A stretch of DNA of 64,000 nt, from the NCBI RefSeq assembly GCF_963924675.1, contig NC_089220.1, forward strand, positions 156,487,270-156,551,269. The letters are read 5' to 3'. The DNA comes from Phocoena phocoena (lineage: Eukaryota; Chordata; Mammalia; Artiodactyla; Phocoenidae). The notes under the pieces are model-generated. The model was not told where the DNA came from. It made no database searches and worked only from the letters and a program-made list of their open reading frames with translations. The position numbers were made by a program, and so were the translations under genes. The stretch's first letter is position 1, and each line of letters opens with the position of its first letter. This document shows positions 11,165-23,768 of this stretch, one piece after another.

Positions 11165-11330
11165 ATGTATTTATCTGAAAAGCACTTATTCAGTACTAAG
11201 GATTTAAAACAGAACCCTGCATGGTTGCTGCCCTCAAGGAGCTCAGAGTCTAGGCATAACCATGTAAGACTTCAACAGACATCATTTACAAGAAGGGCCC
11301 CGGGAAAATGTGAACTGTAATCTATAGAGA
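11165..11330 (+). mobile_element. Probable L2 fragment
   Basis: 'AAAGCACTTATTCAGTACTAAGG', 'GGTTGCTGCCCTCAAGGAGC' and 'TCAGAGTCTAG' match the L2 segment 'GGCACTGTTCTAGG', 'CCCTGCCCTCATGGAGCTTAC'. Short and diverged. Confidence 0.5.
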
Positions 11331-12674
11331 TGAGATCAAGCTGAGACCCAAGGACTGGGGGATTTTTCAGGGCTTCCTATTCATTTATACAGAAAATAGG
11401 AAGGAAAACTGTTTCTCAACTTCCGATGACTGTGCCAAACTCTTCTAAGGACCTTCTGTGACAGTATAAAATACAGGCACTTGGGAATTTTAGCCTTCAG
11501 AAAAAAGAAGATTAAGCAACCACATTTGTAAACTTTCAGGTTGATCATTTTTGTCCCTAACTTACATAAATGGATTATAGCTGAACTCTATGTTGTCTCC
11601 AAAAGACTTTAGATTTTCCAGGGCTATTATTTTGGGATATTTTTTAAAATGCTCCTGAAAATTGACTTAGCTTCTTGGAAATAAATAACTCTTCTAGAAT
11701 GTATCTCTTCCACATATCCCTACTTCAATCTTTAGTTTTTCTCAGATTATACAAGCTATAACTGAAGAACCTATATGGTATTTTGGCTTTCAGAGACGTA
11801 TCTATTTAAATATACATATTTAAATATTGGTCACATCTACTACTAAAGTAAGGAGAGAAGGACAGTGAAGAGAGACAGGAGAGAAGGACTACAAAGAGAA
11901 GGACAGTGGTCATTTAAGAGAAGATAATCTGAATGATATCTGAAGGAGTACAATCTCTAGATAGATTTATTCTAAACTAAATAATAGATGCAAATAGATT
12001 TGATGAGTAAAATAAACATTCCCTCTACTGCTCTAAGGCAGTTTTAATGGAAAAGACAACTCAAGAAAAAAAAAAAAGCGGGGGAAGGGAATTTATTTTA
12101 AAACTAGAGAATCATTTAATACTTCCAACAAACAGATGAAGAAAAGTGCATTGACTTTAAAATTCGATAAAATTGTTTGAATCCCGAGTTGCCATTTACA
12201 GATCAATTAAACTTTGGCAAATGTCGCTGTTTGGGTTCCCTGGGGACGCCGACTCTAAAATAGAGATTGGCATACAGATTTATCCGGGGATGCACTTGGG
12301 ATGTACACCCATGGAAAGGAAGGGAAGGGAAGAGACAGAAGCAGGATTGGGCGGCAGAGAGAGAAGTTGAGATTTTCTGCAATCTCAGCAGGGGCTTCAC
12401 CTGGATCTCCAAGGAGCGCTGAATCTGGGATGACCGTTCACAATGGTCCTGAGTTTAGGTGAGGGGACCAGGCCCTTGTCATTCCCACATTGATTATCAT
12501 TGATTATTCACTGGATGGGGCCACCCCAGAAGGGGGCCATGACTTTGGGCAGTGGGATTCCTTTCAGCAGAGGGACTAGCAGTGATCCACCTGCCAGAAG
12601 CACTTTCAGCACCTGGGGAAGTAAATTCTGGGAAAGGGGACCTGGACAGCACATCACAGTGTCTGAAACAATGG
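11331..12674. other. Unannotated stretch
   Basis: No repeat or exon recognised. At 11851-11907 the words 'GAGAGAAGGAC' and 'GAGAAGGACAGTG' recur three times, a purine-rich local duplication. A poly-A/GGGG patch lies at 12065-12090. The overlapping frames at 12173-12412 and 12497-12752 run on both strands and look like chance. Confidence 0.4.
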
Positions 12675-13620
12675 ACTGTATCCATTCATTCATTTATCCA
12701 ACACATAGCTATGGACCTTCTACAGTCTGGAATTAGGGTGCCCTGTGATTAAGTGACAAACAAACCAGACCAGGTTCCTACCCTCGTGGAACTTTCACTG
12801 TGGAGGGTGCGGAAAGGGTTTTACAAAAAGAAAACAAACAGATGAAATAATTACAGAGCGTTAGTACTATAAAGAAAATAGAGTGATACGTTAGGGATTA
12901 ATGAGAGATGAGACCACTTTAAATAGAGCCCCTTCAAAAAGAAAAGATTGAAGAGTACATAGAATATAAGGGAGTAGAGAGAATGAGAGCAAGCAGTTCA
13001 TTTGAAACTATTGACCATGAGGTAAGGGAGAAAAATGGAACCATAGCTGCAGGACATGGTGTCAAAAAAAGTCACTGATATTTTCTTGAGATGTTTGAAA
13101 GGCCAATGAGTAGAGAGGAAGGAAAAAATGGGTCAGGAGAGAAAAGATAACTGAAGAAGCAAGGTCCCAGAGCAGGAATTAGTGAACTAGGGCCTGAAAT
13201 CCAAACCGGCATCTGCTTCTGTAAATAAAGTTTTACAAGCCATACCCACTTGGCTACTTCCTGTTTACCACTGCTTTCATGCTACAACATCAACCTTGAG
13301 AAGCTGTGACAAGGAACTCATGGCCCACACAGTCTAGAATTTTTACTCTCTGGATCTTTACCAAAAAAGTCTGCTGACTTCTGGTTTAGAGGAAGCAAGA
13401 CAGAAGGGGATCCAGTGCAGATCTGAAGAGGCTCGCCTTTGGGTAGAGCAGGTACCTTTCTTGGGATGTGTTGGGAGGAAACACAAAGAAAATCCAAACA
13501 CAGGAGGTTAGGTTGTGGGTTCAGTGATGGAGAAGAGAAAGGAGTTGCATTTTGATGGCCCCTGTTTTCTCAGTGACAGATTAAATAAGAATCTGAGAAG
13601 TTGGGAGTATTTGTAAAGAA
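12675..13620 (+). mobile_element. L2 fragment, interrupted by a hAT element
   Basis: 'ATTCATTCATTTATCCAACAC', 'CCAGGTTCCTACCCTCGTGG', 'TACTATAAAGAAAATAGAG', then further on 'GGAGTAGAGAGAATGAGAGC', 'GAAACTATTGACCATGAGG' and 'TGATGGAGAAGAGAAAGG' follow the L2 3' region. The part at 13173-13384 is a later hAT insertion; L2-like text seems to resume after it near 13435. Confidence 0.6.
13173..13384 (+). mobile_element. hAT-type non-autonomous transposon nested in L2
   Basis: 'AGTGAACTAGGGCCTGAAATCC', 'TTCTGTAAATAAAGTTTTAC', 'CTGCTTTCATGCTACAAC' and 'AAAAAAGTCTGCTGACTTCTGG' match a common mammalian hAT element whose ends read 'CAGCAAACTACGGCCC' and 'GTTTGCTGACCCCTG'. The short inverted ends (GGAATTAGTGAAC / GTCTGCTGACTTC) are only faintly visible. 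I do not give a subfamily name. Confidence 0.6.
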
Positions 13621-13738
13621 AAGAGAGGTTTTGAAGTTCCTGATTTGGTGAATGAAAAAGCTAATTTACTACAGAAGTGTAATAGAATTAAAAGAGATAG
13701 TGTTGATTGCCCACTGGATCTTCTGGCCATAAATTTTA

Positions 13739-14114
13739 TTTTATTTATTTTTTAAATAAATTTAATTAATGATTTATTTATTTATTTATTTTTGGCTGCA
13801 TTGGGTCTTCGTTGCTGCCTGCAGGCTTTCTCTAGTTGCGGCGAGCGGGGGTTACTCTTCATTGCAGTGCACGGGCTTCTCATTGCAGTGGCTTCTCTTA
13901 TTGCGGATCACAGGCTCTAGGCACATAGGCTTCAGTAGTTGCGACACTCAGGCTCAGTAGTTGTGGCTCGTGGGCTCCAGAGCGCAGGCCCAGTAGTTGT
14001 GGCGCATGGGCTTAATTGCTCCGTGGCATGTGAGATCTTCCCGGTCCAGGGCTTGAACCTGTGTCCCCTGCAGTGGCAGGTGGATTCTTAACCACTGCAC
14101 CACCAGGGAAGCCC
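13739..14114 (-). mobile_element. CHR-2 SINE, long form, minus strand
   Basis: On the plus strand the element begins with its T-rich tail complement (13739-13792, repeats of TTTATTTA), then 'GGCTGCATTGGGTCTTCGTTG' and the long internal body, and ends with the head complement 'CACCAGGGAAGCCC' at 14114. A perfect 16-base TSD CTGGCCATAAATTTTA stands at 13723-13738 and 14115-14130. The long form matches the copy at 8585. Confidence 0.95.
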
Positions 14115-14449
14115 CTGGCCATAAATTTTAAGTAAACCCAATTTAAAGAAGGGACAACCAGTTAGGATGTTATAAGTTTATGCTTTGACATCACTTCCTC
14201 TCTTCCAACCCATAGCAGTGATAAATAAAATTTGAAAAGAAAAAAGACTTGGTTGAGCTTAGAAAGAAAATAATCCTCTCCATGTACTCAAAACAGAGCA
14301 GAAGTGTAAGACAGTAAGTGCAGTTGAAGCTATGAGGCTACTGGTAACTGGTCTAGAATCAGGCATTGATGGTTATGAATGTGTATTTCTCAGGTTAGGG
14401 GATAAAATATGTTTCATTTCAGCCTCTCTTAAAGCTGAGGTCTGGGTGT

Positions 14450-14830
14450 GTGCATCAGTCAGGTTTAGCAGAAGAAACAAAAAGCACTCTAGAAATTTGA
14501 AGCATAGAGGAATTTAATACAAAGAAAATACAAAATCATTGGGTAGGTTGAAGAAACAAGGTTCGTAGGCTGGATATCTTGGAATGACTTCCAGAACACC
14601 ATGGAACCAGCCACTGGAGGGCTACAACTTCAGCAGTTTGGGGAGATGTCCTAGGTCAGCAGCTGCACCAAACCCTGGACATCAGGAGAATGTTAACCAG
14701 AAACTGCTTCAGGAAAACACTGCCCTGGCTACCCAGCAGAGATAAACAGAAGCTTCAGGAAGATTGCTTCTACCTCACTTGCACTTTTCAAATCTAGCAT
14801 GGGTGTACTTAATTGGCAGAATCTAAATCG
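14450..14830. mobile_element. Possible ancient interspersed repeat, family unresolved
   Basis: 'GCATCAGTCAGGTTTAGCAG', 'AGAGGAATTTAATACAAAG' and the later 'TTAATTGGCAGAATCTAAATC' recall a widespread mammalian repeat with 'GGGATTTAATACAGGGAATT' and 'ATTGGCAGAACCTAAC'. I cannot fix the family, orientation or edges. No coding signal is seen. Confidence 0.35.
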
Positions 14831-15869
14831 CATCTGAAAAAGAGTTTATAGCTTTCCAACCTCTCCAGATAAAAGGACAAAGGAATGGCAGGTGAGAAAC
14901 CAATCTAGTAGTAACCACAGTGAGGTATCATAACATGAAGGGTGGCTGACCTGAGGCCTGGGGTCTTGCATTATAGAGAATTATGAATCTGTTGAGGTAA
15001 CCAGGGGGAGGACAAAATTCTCAGGGCCAGAAACTGAGTAAGATCACTTTCTGGGTCCGTGAATGACCTGGTGAGATCTGAAACACCATTGTAAGACTTG
15101 GTTCTAAATTTTGCATCCAGGGAGCAGGGTAGAGGCAACTGTTAGCTTGGACTAGTGAAGAAAAAGTGAAAACGAAGAAAAAGAGCAAACAGAAAAGCTT
15201 AACTCAAAATGGACTTAACCTAAATTTCTTCTAAGAAAGTTAGCAACAAAATTATCAATTAGAATGCAAATTCACTCCACGTAAATTAATTTTTAATAAG
15301 TGTTTAAAATATTCAAAGAGATGAATGAAAGAATTATATCAATTTTAAAAGAATAATAACTTGTGAAGGAAAAACTAGCCAAAAATAGGTAGATGTGAAA
15401 GAGATCCACTTAAAATCTAGAATATAAAAATATGGTAACTAATTTTTAAATTAATGCCCTAAATTCAAAGTTAGCACTAGTTAAGGAGAGAATTGGTAGA
15501 TTGGAAGATAGTACTGAGAAATTCACCTGGAACACTGACAGAGATTTTTTAAATGTAAACAAGAAATTAGGAAATGTAGAAGATAGCTTGAGATGCTTGG
15601 GTATACATATATCTAAAGGGAGTTCCAGAAAAATAGAAGGCAAGAAATAATGGAAAATTAATATTTGGAGACTTCAGAGATTTTTGCAAGAGGAAAAAAG
15701 ATAAGTAGTTTTTCACAGATTGGAAGTGCACTGTGAGTATTAAGTAGCTCAAATAAAAAATAAACTCACACTGAGATGAGTAGTAATTAAACTAAAGCAC
15801 ATCAAGGATAATGTTAAAATCTTAAGAGGTTCTAGAGAGAAAAGAAAGATGACTTAAAAGAAACAGACA

Positions 15870-16076
15870 GGGCTTCCCTGGTGGCGCAGTGGTTGAGAGT
15901 CCGCCTGCCGATGCAGGGGACACGGGTTCATGCCCCGGTCTGGGAAGATCCCACATGCCGCGGAGCGGCTAGGCCCGTGAGCCATGGCCGCTGAGCCTGC
16001 GCTTCCGGAGCCTGTGCTCCGCAACGGGAGAGGCCACAACAGTGAGAGGCCTGCGTACCGCAAAAAAAAAAAAAAA
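15870..16076 (+). mobile_element. CHR-2 SINE, short form, nested in old L1-like DNA
   Basis: Complete short copy with head 'GGCTTCCCTGGTGGCGCAG', B box 'GGGTTCATGCC' and a pure A-tail that merges with the TSD. The TSD AAAAGAAACAGACAG lies at 15856-15870 and 16077-16091 (the G at 15870 can belong to either the repeat or the element). Confidence 0.95.
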
Positions 16077-16114
16077 AAAAGAAACAGACAGGTACACTAC
16101 CATCAGAATTCTCA

Positions 16115-16148
16115 ATAGCAATAATATAATGTAGCAATAATATAATGT
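16115..16148. repeat. Perfect 17-base tandem duplication
   Basis: TAGCAATAATATAATGT occurs twice with no gap and no mismatch (16115-16131, 16132-16148), within the old L1-like DNA. Perfect identity points to a recent slippage-type duplication. Confidence 0.9.
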
Positions 16149-18133
16149 TTTCAGAAGTAAATGTCATGCTAGTTTCAGAGGATTGGAAAAAATAAATGGC
16201 GTCAAGAATTATATGCCTAGATTGACTAGAGTTTTTTAAAAGTAACAGCAAAACAAAATATTCAGACACATACACATAGAGTGTTTACCACCCACAGACC
16301 TATACCAAAACTATTATTAAAGGATGTACTTCAGCAAGAATAAAAAGTGAAGATATTCAGTTGGCGTGGGACAAAAAAAAATTCAAGTAACACATTGATG
16401 AAAATCTTGGTAAATACCATTTAGTGTTGACAGTAATAAAATAATAATAAATTAAATCCAATCACCCAAATAATGTCTTTTTTCTCCAAAACCTAGGCAT
16501 ATTAAGCAGCTCAAGTGTTGGCATAAAAAAAATGCAAGTAGCTGGGCTTTTACCACATGAATTCAAGAGCAGGCAAGGTTGGTAAGAGCATATACCAAGG
16601 AATAATAATAATAATAGATCGTGAGTGGAGTTATAAAGAGTTATTTTTAAAAATGAAGACAGCTGAGCAATGGTAAATAGTGTAAAAATGGTGGGATCAT
16701 TAGGAGGTCTCAACGAGGTCAAGGAAATGTTGCGGTCAGGATGCTGGTATGGTAGGATATCAGGTTGTGTCAAAGAGTGGGTCCTTGCAATAGATTTCAG
16801 AGGCATTGTTCTGATGGGGTGATCATGGGTATGAGTCATGAGGTGAGGCGGAGGAAAATGGATTAGAAGCAAGATGTAGGAAGTGAGAGAATTCTACCAT
16901 TCCTCAGAATGAGATGGGAGCGAGAATGCAGGAAAACCCAGAGGGTCAGGAATCCATCTTCAGTGAATGAAGAGAGTGACAATGTGATCTGTAAATGAGA
17001 GGAATAAGGGGGAGAAGGAGGTGGAGTAGCCTGATGGAGTGGGGTGTCTTGAAAGAACTTGGGTGTGGCCATGAGGAGCAGCTTCTAAAAATAATATGTT
17101 CTATTTTACACCTAAATAGTGACAACAGGTACAGAGTGTTGCTGAGAAAAGCATCTGAGCCAATGAACCACACTACTGAATGAGTCTTTTAAGAGTTCCT
17201 ACTTGTAAGGCTTAAGTTATATATAAAGGGAATCCAGAAATTTATTTTTTATTATTAAGGGCAGTTTAGTGTTTATTGAGGTCCCTTGGTTTTTTTGGGG
17301 TTTTTTTTTTGTTTTTCTGGATGTCACTAGATTAAATCTTATGACTAAATTTTGGGATTCTTAGAAGGGAATTTATGCCTTATCTGCATTGCCTTACAAT
17401 TCCATGAGTGTCCAAGGGTTTTATGTAACTATATATTATTCTTTAAGGAAGTAATCTGTACCAAAGAGATTTGGGATTCTCTTTATCAAGGAATCTACAC
17501 TCCAATGGAATAATAGCAGGAAATAGATCATTATGAGTACATACACTTGCATTTTTCATTGCTTATATTGATTATATATTGATTGTAAATAAATATGCAA
17601 ACATCCTGCAGTATACAGATAAAATCTGTCTGTAATATAAATTTAAATCTTTAAATAAGGCTCAGATTAAACAAGGAATAGAATATCCTGATTAATAAGG
17701 TATTTTAGATTTCACATGCTTAAAAAGTAAAGCCCTGTCTCATTCCTATAGGAAGATAGAGACCAAATCAGGGGCTTCAAGCTGTAAGAGAAGTTAAAGG
17801 ACTTGGAAGGGTCAAATGACTACATATAGCTAACTGAAAATTTCCTGCCCGTCGCCCCTTTCTTTAAAGTTTGTGGTTAACATGGTGGGAGAGACTACCC
17901 AGATTGATTTTTAGGTTCTTTTCTTTAGCAAGATGCGTGATAAACACAAGCATTTGCTTTTTCAGGCCGTTTTTTGACATAATATACACTCATGAAAGAA
18001 GAAATCAACCCCAGAAAAGGCTTCGATGCTCTTAATTAACTAGTCAGTGTCTTATTAACTATGAATTCACGTGGATAGGTAAGGGAGGCTGTGCATCTTC
18101 AAAACAAGCATGTGGTCTCCCCTGAGTCAAACC

Positions 18134-18340
18134 ATCTGAGTCTGCATCCTGGGTCTGCTACTTACGAACATGTGACCTTGAGCAAATTGTTTGAACACCG
18201 TAGGTCTGGGTTCCTCATCTGTACAATGTAAATAAGAAAAGGGCCTACTCCTCAGGGTTCTGAAAGTGAAATGAGCTAATACTTATAAAGCATTTAGCCC
18301 AGTGGTTCTCTCCTACTTGGTGCTCCATAGGCGTCAACTA
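18134..18340 (-). mobile_element. MIR SINE, minus strand
   Basis: 'GAGTCTGCATCCTGGGTCTGC', 'CATGTGACCTTGAGCAAATTG', 'GGTTCCTCATCTGTACAATG', 'GAAATGAGCTAATACTTATAAAG' and 'CATTTAGCCCAGTGG' reproduce nearly the whole MIR complement in order. Confidence 0.8.
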
Positions 18341-21099
18341 TTGGGATGTGGTTGCTTGGAGAGCCTACTTTGACTCACGATGAAAACTTGATAGCACCAC
18401 AGTAATACTCTCCTTTTGTTAAATTGCCTAATTTTCCTGGGATGCCTTGTATATTCCACCATTGTGCCGTTACCATGCTGTTTCCCTTATCTGGATTAAC
18501 CATTGACCCTCCCTCCACTGAACTATAAAACTTGACACAAAATTCAGGACGCTTTCTCTGTCTCACCCAATTCTATCCACTCTGATCCTTTCTCTCATTC
18601 CTCTTCCTCCTAACAGTTTCTTATGCGACATGTACTACATTATCCTGAATAACCTACATAAAGTAAATAAACCAACACTGGAGTTACTCTTGCTGGTGGA
18701 ATGTTTGTGTTGTACAGAAAACATAGTGTTGCTTAAGCATATCTGGATGAGAGATATGTTTTCATTTTAGAAACCAAATCCCCAAAGGGGTTTACAAACC
18801 CACTCCCATTACCGTAGCAACAAGGAAAACACTGATCACACCAGGAGAAGGCAACCATCAAAGCAAAGGTCTCCAATCACAGCGGAGAGAAACTCAGAGG
18901 CAGAATACTGTACTTGGAGCAAGTGCGTAAGCAAAGACTAAAACAGGGGCCCTGAAACAAGAAGAAAACTGCCTTGGGCCAAAAGTGAATGACGACAATA
19001 TCATAGGACACACAGAAGAATATCTAGACTGAACTATATCTATTCACTGAGCCTCCATGGCCGTGGGTTATTTTTTTCTTAGTTGAGAGGAACTGGAGGT
19101 GGAAAAATCACTTGGTCAACTCTTCAGGTGTTTCCAGTAGGAATAAAATCTGTATGTTGTTCTTATCATGAAATTTGTGTTCAACTGTTCTCAACAAATC
19201 AGTTTATCAACTTTCATGAGGTCTTCGACTTTCATACATGAGAGAAATAATCCAATGTGAGAGTGTATCTGGGGTTTGCTCTACAAGACTATTTCTAGTG
19301 GAATATTGATTTACAAAGTGGGCAAAGTACCACCGAGCATACTCTAACCACAGAATACAATTGTCTTAACCAGATATTTCTCTCTGGATGTTCTTTCATT
19401 GCCTTTGCGCTTTTCACTAGAATAACTTAGGTGGCTCATGGTTTGTGCATATATTTGGTCCTTCCATGTGTCCAGACACTCTTTAGGCATTCAAATCTTT
19501 ATATTAATTCTTCCTATCAAAACTGAGAATAATTTCATTCTACACTGATCATTCCAATACTCGGTAGTTTATATGTAGTTAAGGTTAATAACTTTTATAT
19601 TCATTAGCTATTTATCTTATATATGTCTTGCTTCTTCAGCTACTTTATAATCTCCAGGTCTAGGATATAGGAATTATTTTTCCTCCTTTTGAAAACTTCA
19701 AAATGCTGCTGGTTCTCTGTACATCGTAGGATATACATTTTAGTTTACTAAACGACTGAAGAAACAAATATATGAAAGAACAAACGAGCGTTGTAAGGGG
19801 ATAACAAGTTTCCTGTAGGTTCTTGGAATTTCAAACTGGGCAACTAGCAGAATTCAAATCCCAACAAAATGCTTCAGGAGAGTGTCATGGATTTGGGGTT
19901 TGGGGTTCAAGAAGGCTGAAAATATGTTATCTACATTTGTGAAGAAACATACATGTAAGAGCTGTTTTACTTACTGTCTTTCAGTGCTCTTCACATCATT
20001 GCTTTTCTCCATGGGGTGAAGGCTCTGTGGTAAAGAGGGAACGGAAGCCTCATTTTGGCTTGGTCTGCATAGATGCTCAAAGATCGATATAGGTTGTTAA
20101 ATGGTTACTTAAAATAAATGTTTCATTGTGTCACATTTGTTATTGGCCTTAGAACCTCTGGCTGTTGCATAGCTTTGGGATTAGGATAAAAAGAAAACCT
20201 ACAACCTAGAATAATCTTTTCCCCCCACCTTGAAGAGGCAGCATCTTTAAGAGAGGGTAAACATAAGTAGTCTCTTAACAGAGGCAGTGCTACCCCAGAA
20301 TAATAAGAATATTCATCTTTTGGTGCCATATTATTCCCTTCAGTACTATTTTTTATCTCCTCTGGGAAACATTAACTAGCTGATACTACAGAATACTTAA
20401 AAGTTCCAAATATCTGAGGAAGAAACAAAATTGTTTTTGAGTGGGAGCTTCAGAGTAAAAAAGATATGCCCAAAACACAATGAGGTATTGATGGAATGGC
20501 TTATAAATAGAATGCTGGTGGAAGAAAAAAAAAAAGAGATTTGAATTACAGGAACAGATAAGAAAGAATGTGAGATACGCATTGACATCTGGGGATTCAA
20601 GAATGTGTTGGAAAAGGTTACCATAAATTATGTTCTCCTGCTACACAGCAATAATAGTTGCCACACAAGAAAAGTGTATTTAAATTAGAATTTTCCCTTA
20701 AAACACTGCGTCACAAAATATGTTTTCATATGAACTTTAAAATGAGAGAATGAGTTGGCAAGTTTGAGCCATTTGAGAAGCTTATAATCATTCTTGGGTT
20801 CATCAATATGCGGACAACCTTATGCGGAGGAAAAGAGAGGAGGGGTCTATTCCTTTCCCAGATTCATCCTTGTACTTTGCAAAGGTTGGTTTATTTAGTT
20901 TTACTGTTAATCTCTTAATCATGTTGGTATCTGGAGCTACTCATTGAAGAGAAGACTCCAGGTCCTATTCGTTCCATGGATTCACTCAGGAAAGACTCTA
21001 GGAAATCCTTTTTCTAATCTTCAGAGCTCATAACCTGCTCTCCAGTGAAAACAATTTGCATTTTGTCCACTTTACCAAGAAGACCACTAGGCTGAGCAT

Positions 21100-21190
21100 T
21101 CTGGCCCCATCACTAACAAACTGTGTGACCTTGGGCAAGCTCCTTAACTTCTCTGGGCTTCAGTTTCTAAATATTTAAAATAGAGTGATT
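21100..21190 (-). mobile_element. MIR SINE fragment, minus strand
   Basis: 'ACTGTGTGACCTTGGGCAAG', 'CTCCTTAACTTCTCTGGGCT' and 'TCAGTTTCTAAATATTTAAAATAG' match the most conserved third of MIR. Confidence 0.8.
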
Positions 21191-22219
21191 GAACCTAACA
21201 ATTTTCAAAGTCCCTGGCCATTCTGCAACTCTGATGTTAATGGATTAATATGTGGCACAGATCATAATACATGCAAGAAAATAGAATCTAGACCCTTGCT
21301 TTCCCAGTTTCAAGCTTTCTCCTGTTCACAATTCTGTCTCCTGAGAGTCAGAGACAAGGCAGTGGAGATGGCTTAACAGACTGTATTCCATTTACTGTAA
21401 ATATTTACTGTATGGTTCACTCAATGGTGAATTGATCTCATAGTGACTACATAAATGCTATAGAAGTCAATAGAATTATCTGAAAATATATTGCAATTAG
21501 TAGGGAATGATTTCCATTTATCAATTTCTCTTCCTTGTGCTAACATTCATGGAAAGGTTCTAATTCTAGAGAAATGGATTTTTTTCAGGTCGCAATTACA
21601 CTTCCACAGTTACAGCTCTGTGTTTGGCCTCTCAGCCTGGTGTGGTCATTCCTGCCTCTATGTCAGAAATAATGTGTTTTTATTGTTTAAATGTTGGTGA
21701 ATTACACATATTTTGAATTTCCTGACAAAGATGTCAGTACTTGCACATAATGATTGCTGTGGAAGATAGGTGATATTTACAAGCTAACAAATGGGTAATA
21801 TTCACAAACAGAACCAAGGGTGTGGATGTATTCATTCAATTTGCTAATCCTTGCTCCCCAGATATTAAAGTATAATCTTTAGCTGTAATTTGTATATTTA
21901 AAATAGTTTTAGAAGTAACCAGTTGTTGAGTCAAGAAGCAATCTATGAAGGCTGAGTTGGAGAGAGTGCCAATTTTGATCCATTTACTGTCAAGAGGGTA
22001 CCTTGAAGGAAAAGCCCAAAGCACTGGAACTTGGATTGACCGTTGTAAATAGGAGATGACAGTCAAGATGAGAGGTGATGAGAAGACTTTGGCAGGGGTG
22101 AAAATTGCGTCAGTAGTACTCAGAAAAGCTGACACACTGACACAAAGAACAGAAAGAGACCACTCTGTCTCCCTCCCACATTTAGGCAAACCAGTCTTTT
22201 AGTCACGCAAGGTTTCAAC

Positions 22220-22562
22220 AAGAACCTAGGGGCAGGACAGGAATAAAGACGCAGACAGAGAGAATGGTCTTGAGGACACGGGGAGGGGGAAGGGTAAGCT
22301 GGGATGAAGTGAGAGAGTGGCATGGACTTATATGCACTACCAAATGTAAAACAGATAGCTAGTGGGAAGCAGCCGCATAGCACAGGGAGATCAGCTCAGT
22401 GCTTTGTGACCACCTAGAGGGGTGGGATAGGGAGAGTGGGAGGGAGATGCAAGAGAGAGGAGATATGGGGATATGTATAGCTGATCCACTTTGTTATAAA
22501 GCAGAAACTAACACCATTGTAAAGTAATTATACTCCAATAAAGATGTTAAAAAAAAAAAAAA
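22220..22562 (+). mobile_element. L1 3' UTR fragment with poly-A tail
   Basis: From 'AGAACCTAGGGGCAGGACAG' through 'GGGAAGCAGCCGCATAGCAC', 'TCAGTGCTTTGTGACCACC' and 'CACTTTGTTATAAAGCAG' to the polyadenylation signal 'CCAATAAAGATG' and an A-run, this is the same 3' UTR as in the L1 at 45594-47078. It is 5' truncated just after the ORF2 stop position. No convincing TSD was found, which fits an older insertion. Confidence 0.9.
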
Positions 22563-23071
22563 GCATTGCAATGGAGACAGAAAGTTGGCAATATCAGCCA
22601 TGAGCATTTCAGAGACTAATGCTGCAAAGCCATGTCCAAATTCTTTTGAAAATCAAGAAACTCTCTAGCCTGAAGATTTGGTAATTATTAAGATACCCTC
22701 ACATCTTTTCATGAAGGAGGAAAGAGTCATGTATTCCAATCAACAGAGATCCACTTATCCCTGTGAACATTTCCTTAATTCTCTATAGAACCCCATGAAG
22801 GTCCTTTACCAATCAAATTTCATTTCTACTTGACCCAGTTTTTTTTGCACACTACCCTGTGCTTGTGAATCCCAGCTCAGGTACTAAAGATATTTTAACT
22901 AGTTGGGGTAACTGTTTCTACAGCAAATTCCCGGTAAGACTTTAAATGTTTTATCAAAATGTAAGTATATGGATGAAATCCATTGTTAGATACCATTTGG
23001 TTATGTGTCTTTAGTGAGGCTCTTAGTCATTCTTAGATAACCTAGGTATTAGAAAAACTGGGGGTATTTTT

Positions 23072-23273
23072 TTTTTTTTTTGCGGTACACGGGCCTCTCA
23101 CTGTTGTGGCCTCTCCCGTTGCAGAGCACAGGCTCCAGACGCGCAGGCTCAGCGGCCATGGCTCACGGGCCCAGCCGCTCTGCGGCATGTGGGATCTTCC
23201 CGGACCGGGGCACGAACCTGTGTCCCCTGCATCAGCAGGCGGACTCTCAACCACTGCCCCACCAGGGAAGCCC
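23072..23273 (-). mobile_element. CHR-2 SINE, short form, minus strand
   Basis: Begins with poly-T and 'GCGGTACACGGGCCTCTCAC', ends with the head complement 'CACCAGGGAAGCCC'. The perfect 16-base TSD AACTGGGGGTATTTTT lies at 23056-23071 and 23274-23289. The B-box complement is 'GGCACGAACCTG'. Confidence 0.95.
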
Positions 23274-23552
23274 AACTGGGGGTATTTTTGCTAATGCCTT
23301 TGAGATCTTCTTGGGCTTCAAATTTTTTTTAAAAGAAATACATAAACTGACAATAGACAGGAAACTTAGTGATTATGGAGTTCAGGCTTCTCATTCTGTA
23401 GATGATTAAATTTCATTACCTAGAATTTTTTTCCCAATCAGCTCTCCTAATCCTTTCCAATTTCAAGCATCAACCATGTTATTGTATTTATTTTGTAATT
23501 TCATCAGTATGCATATTTTCTCTTAGACTTTCAAGCAATCAGTAAGCATTTT

Positions 23553-23768
23553 TTTTGTTTTGTTTTTGTTTTTGTTTTGCGGTATGTGGGCCTCTCACTG
23601 TTGTGGCCTCTCCCGTTGAGGAGCACAGGCTCCGGACGCGCAGGCTCAGCGGCCATGGCTCACGGGCCCAGCCGCTCTGCGGCATGTGGGATTTTCCCGG
23701 ACCGGGGCACGAACCCGTGTCGCCTGCATCAGCGGACTCTCAACCACTGCGCCACCAGGGAAGCCCGT
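23553..23768 (-). mobile_element. CHR-2 SINE, short form, minus strand
   Basis: Tail complement is an interrupted T-run ('TTTTGTTTTGTTTTTG'), followed by 'GCGGTATGTGGGCCTC' and ending 'CACCAGGGAAGCCC'. The TSD AATCAGTAAGCATTTT lies at 23537-23552 and 23769-23784, perfect over 16 bases. Relative to siblings it lacks a few bases next to the B box ('CATCAGCGGACTC' where others have 'CATCAGCAGGCGGACTC'). Confidence 0.95.

Larger units (their letters stand above)
15190..16450. mobile_element. Ancient L1M/HAL1-like fragment split by a SINE
   Basis: The stretch is A-rich. 'GGAAAATTAATATTTGGAGAC', 'GAATTCTCAATAGCAATAA', 'GAATTATATGCCTAG', 'AACAAAATATTCAGACAC' and 'ATTAAAGGATGTACTTCAGC' follow the order of an old HAL1/L1M segment ('CAACCTAGAATTCTATACCC', 'ACATTTTCAGACAAACAA', 'AAAGGATGTACTTCAGGAAG'). 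The plus strand carries the sense pattern. It is interrupted at 15870-16076 by a young CHR-2. Edges are approximate. Confidence 0.55.
16451..22215. other. Long stretch largely unassigned; two MIR remnants only
   Basis: Apart from the MIRs at 18134-18340 and 21100-21190, I recognise no element in these 5.8 kb. 17220-17320 carries a G/T-rich patch ('TTTTTTGGGGTTTTTTTTTTG'). Overlapping open frames at 16462-17183 run on both strands, lack domains and are likely chance. 18570-19060 and 19200-20100 have ordinary composition. I see no exon with splice signals and a coding frame. Confidence 0.4.
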
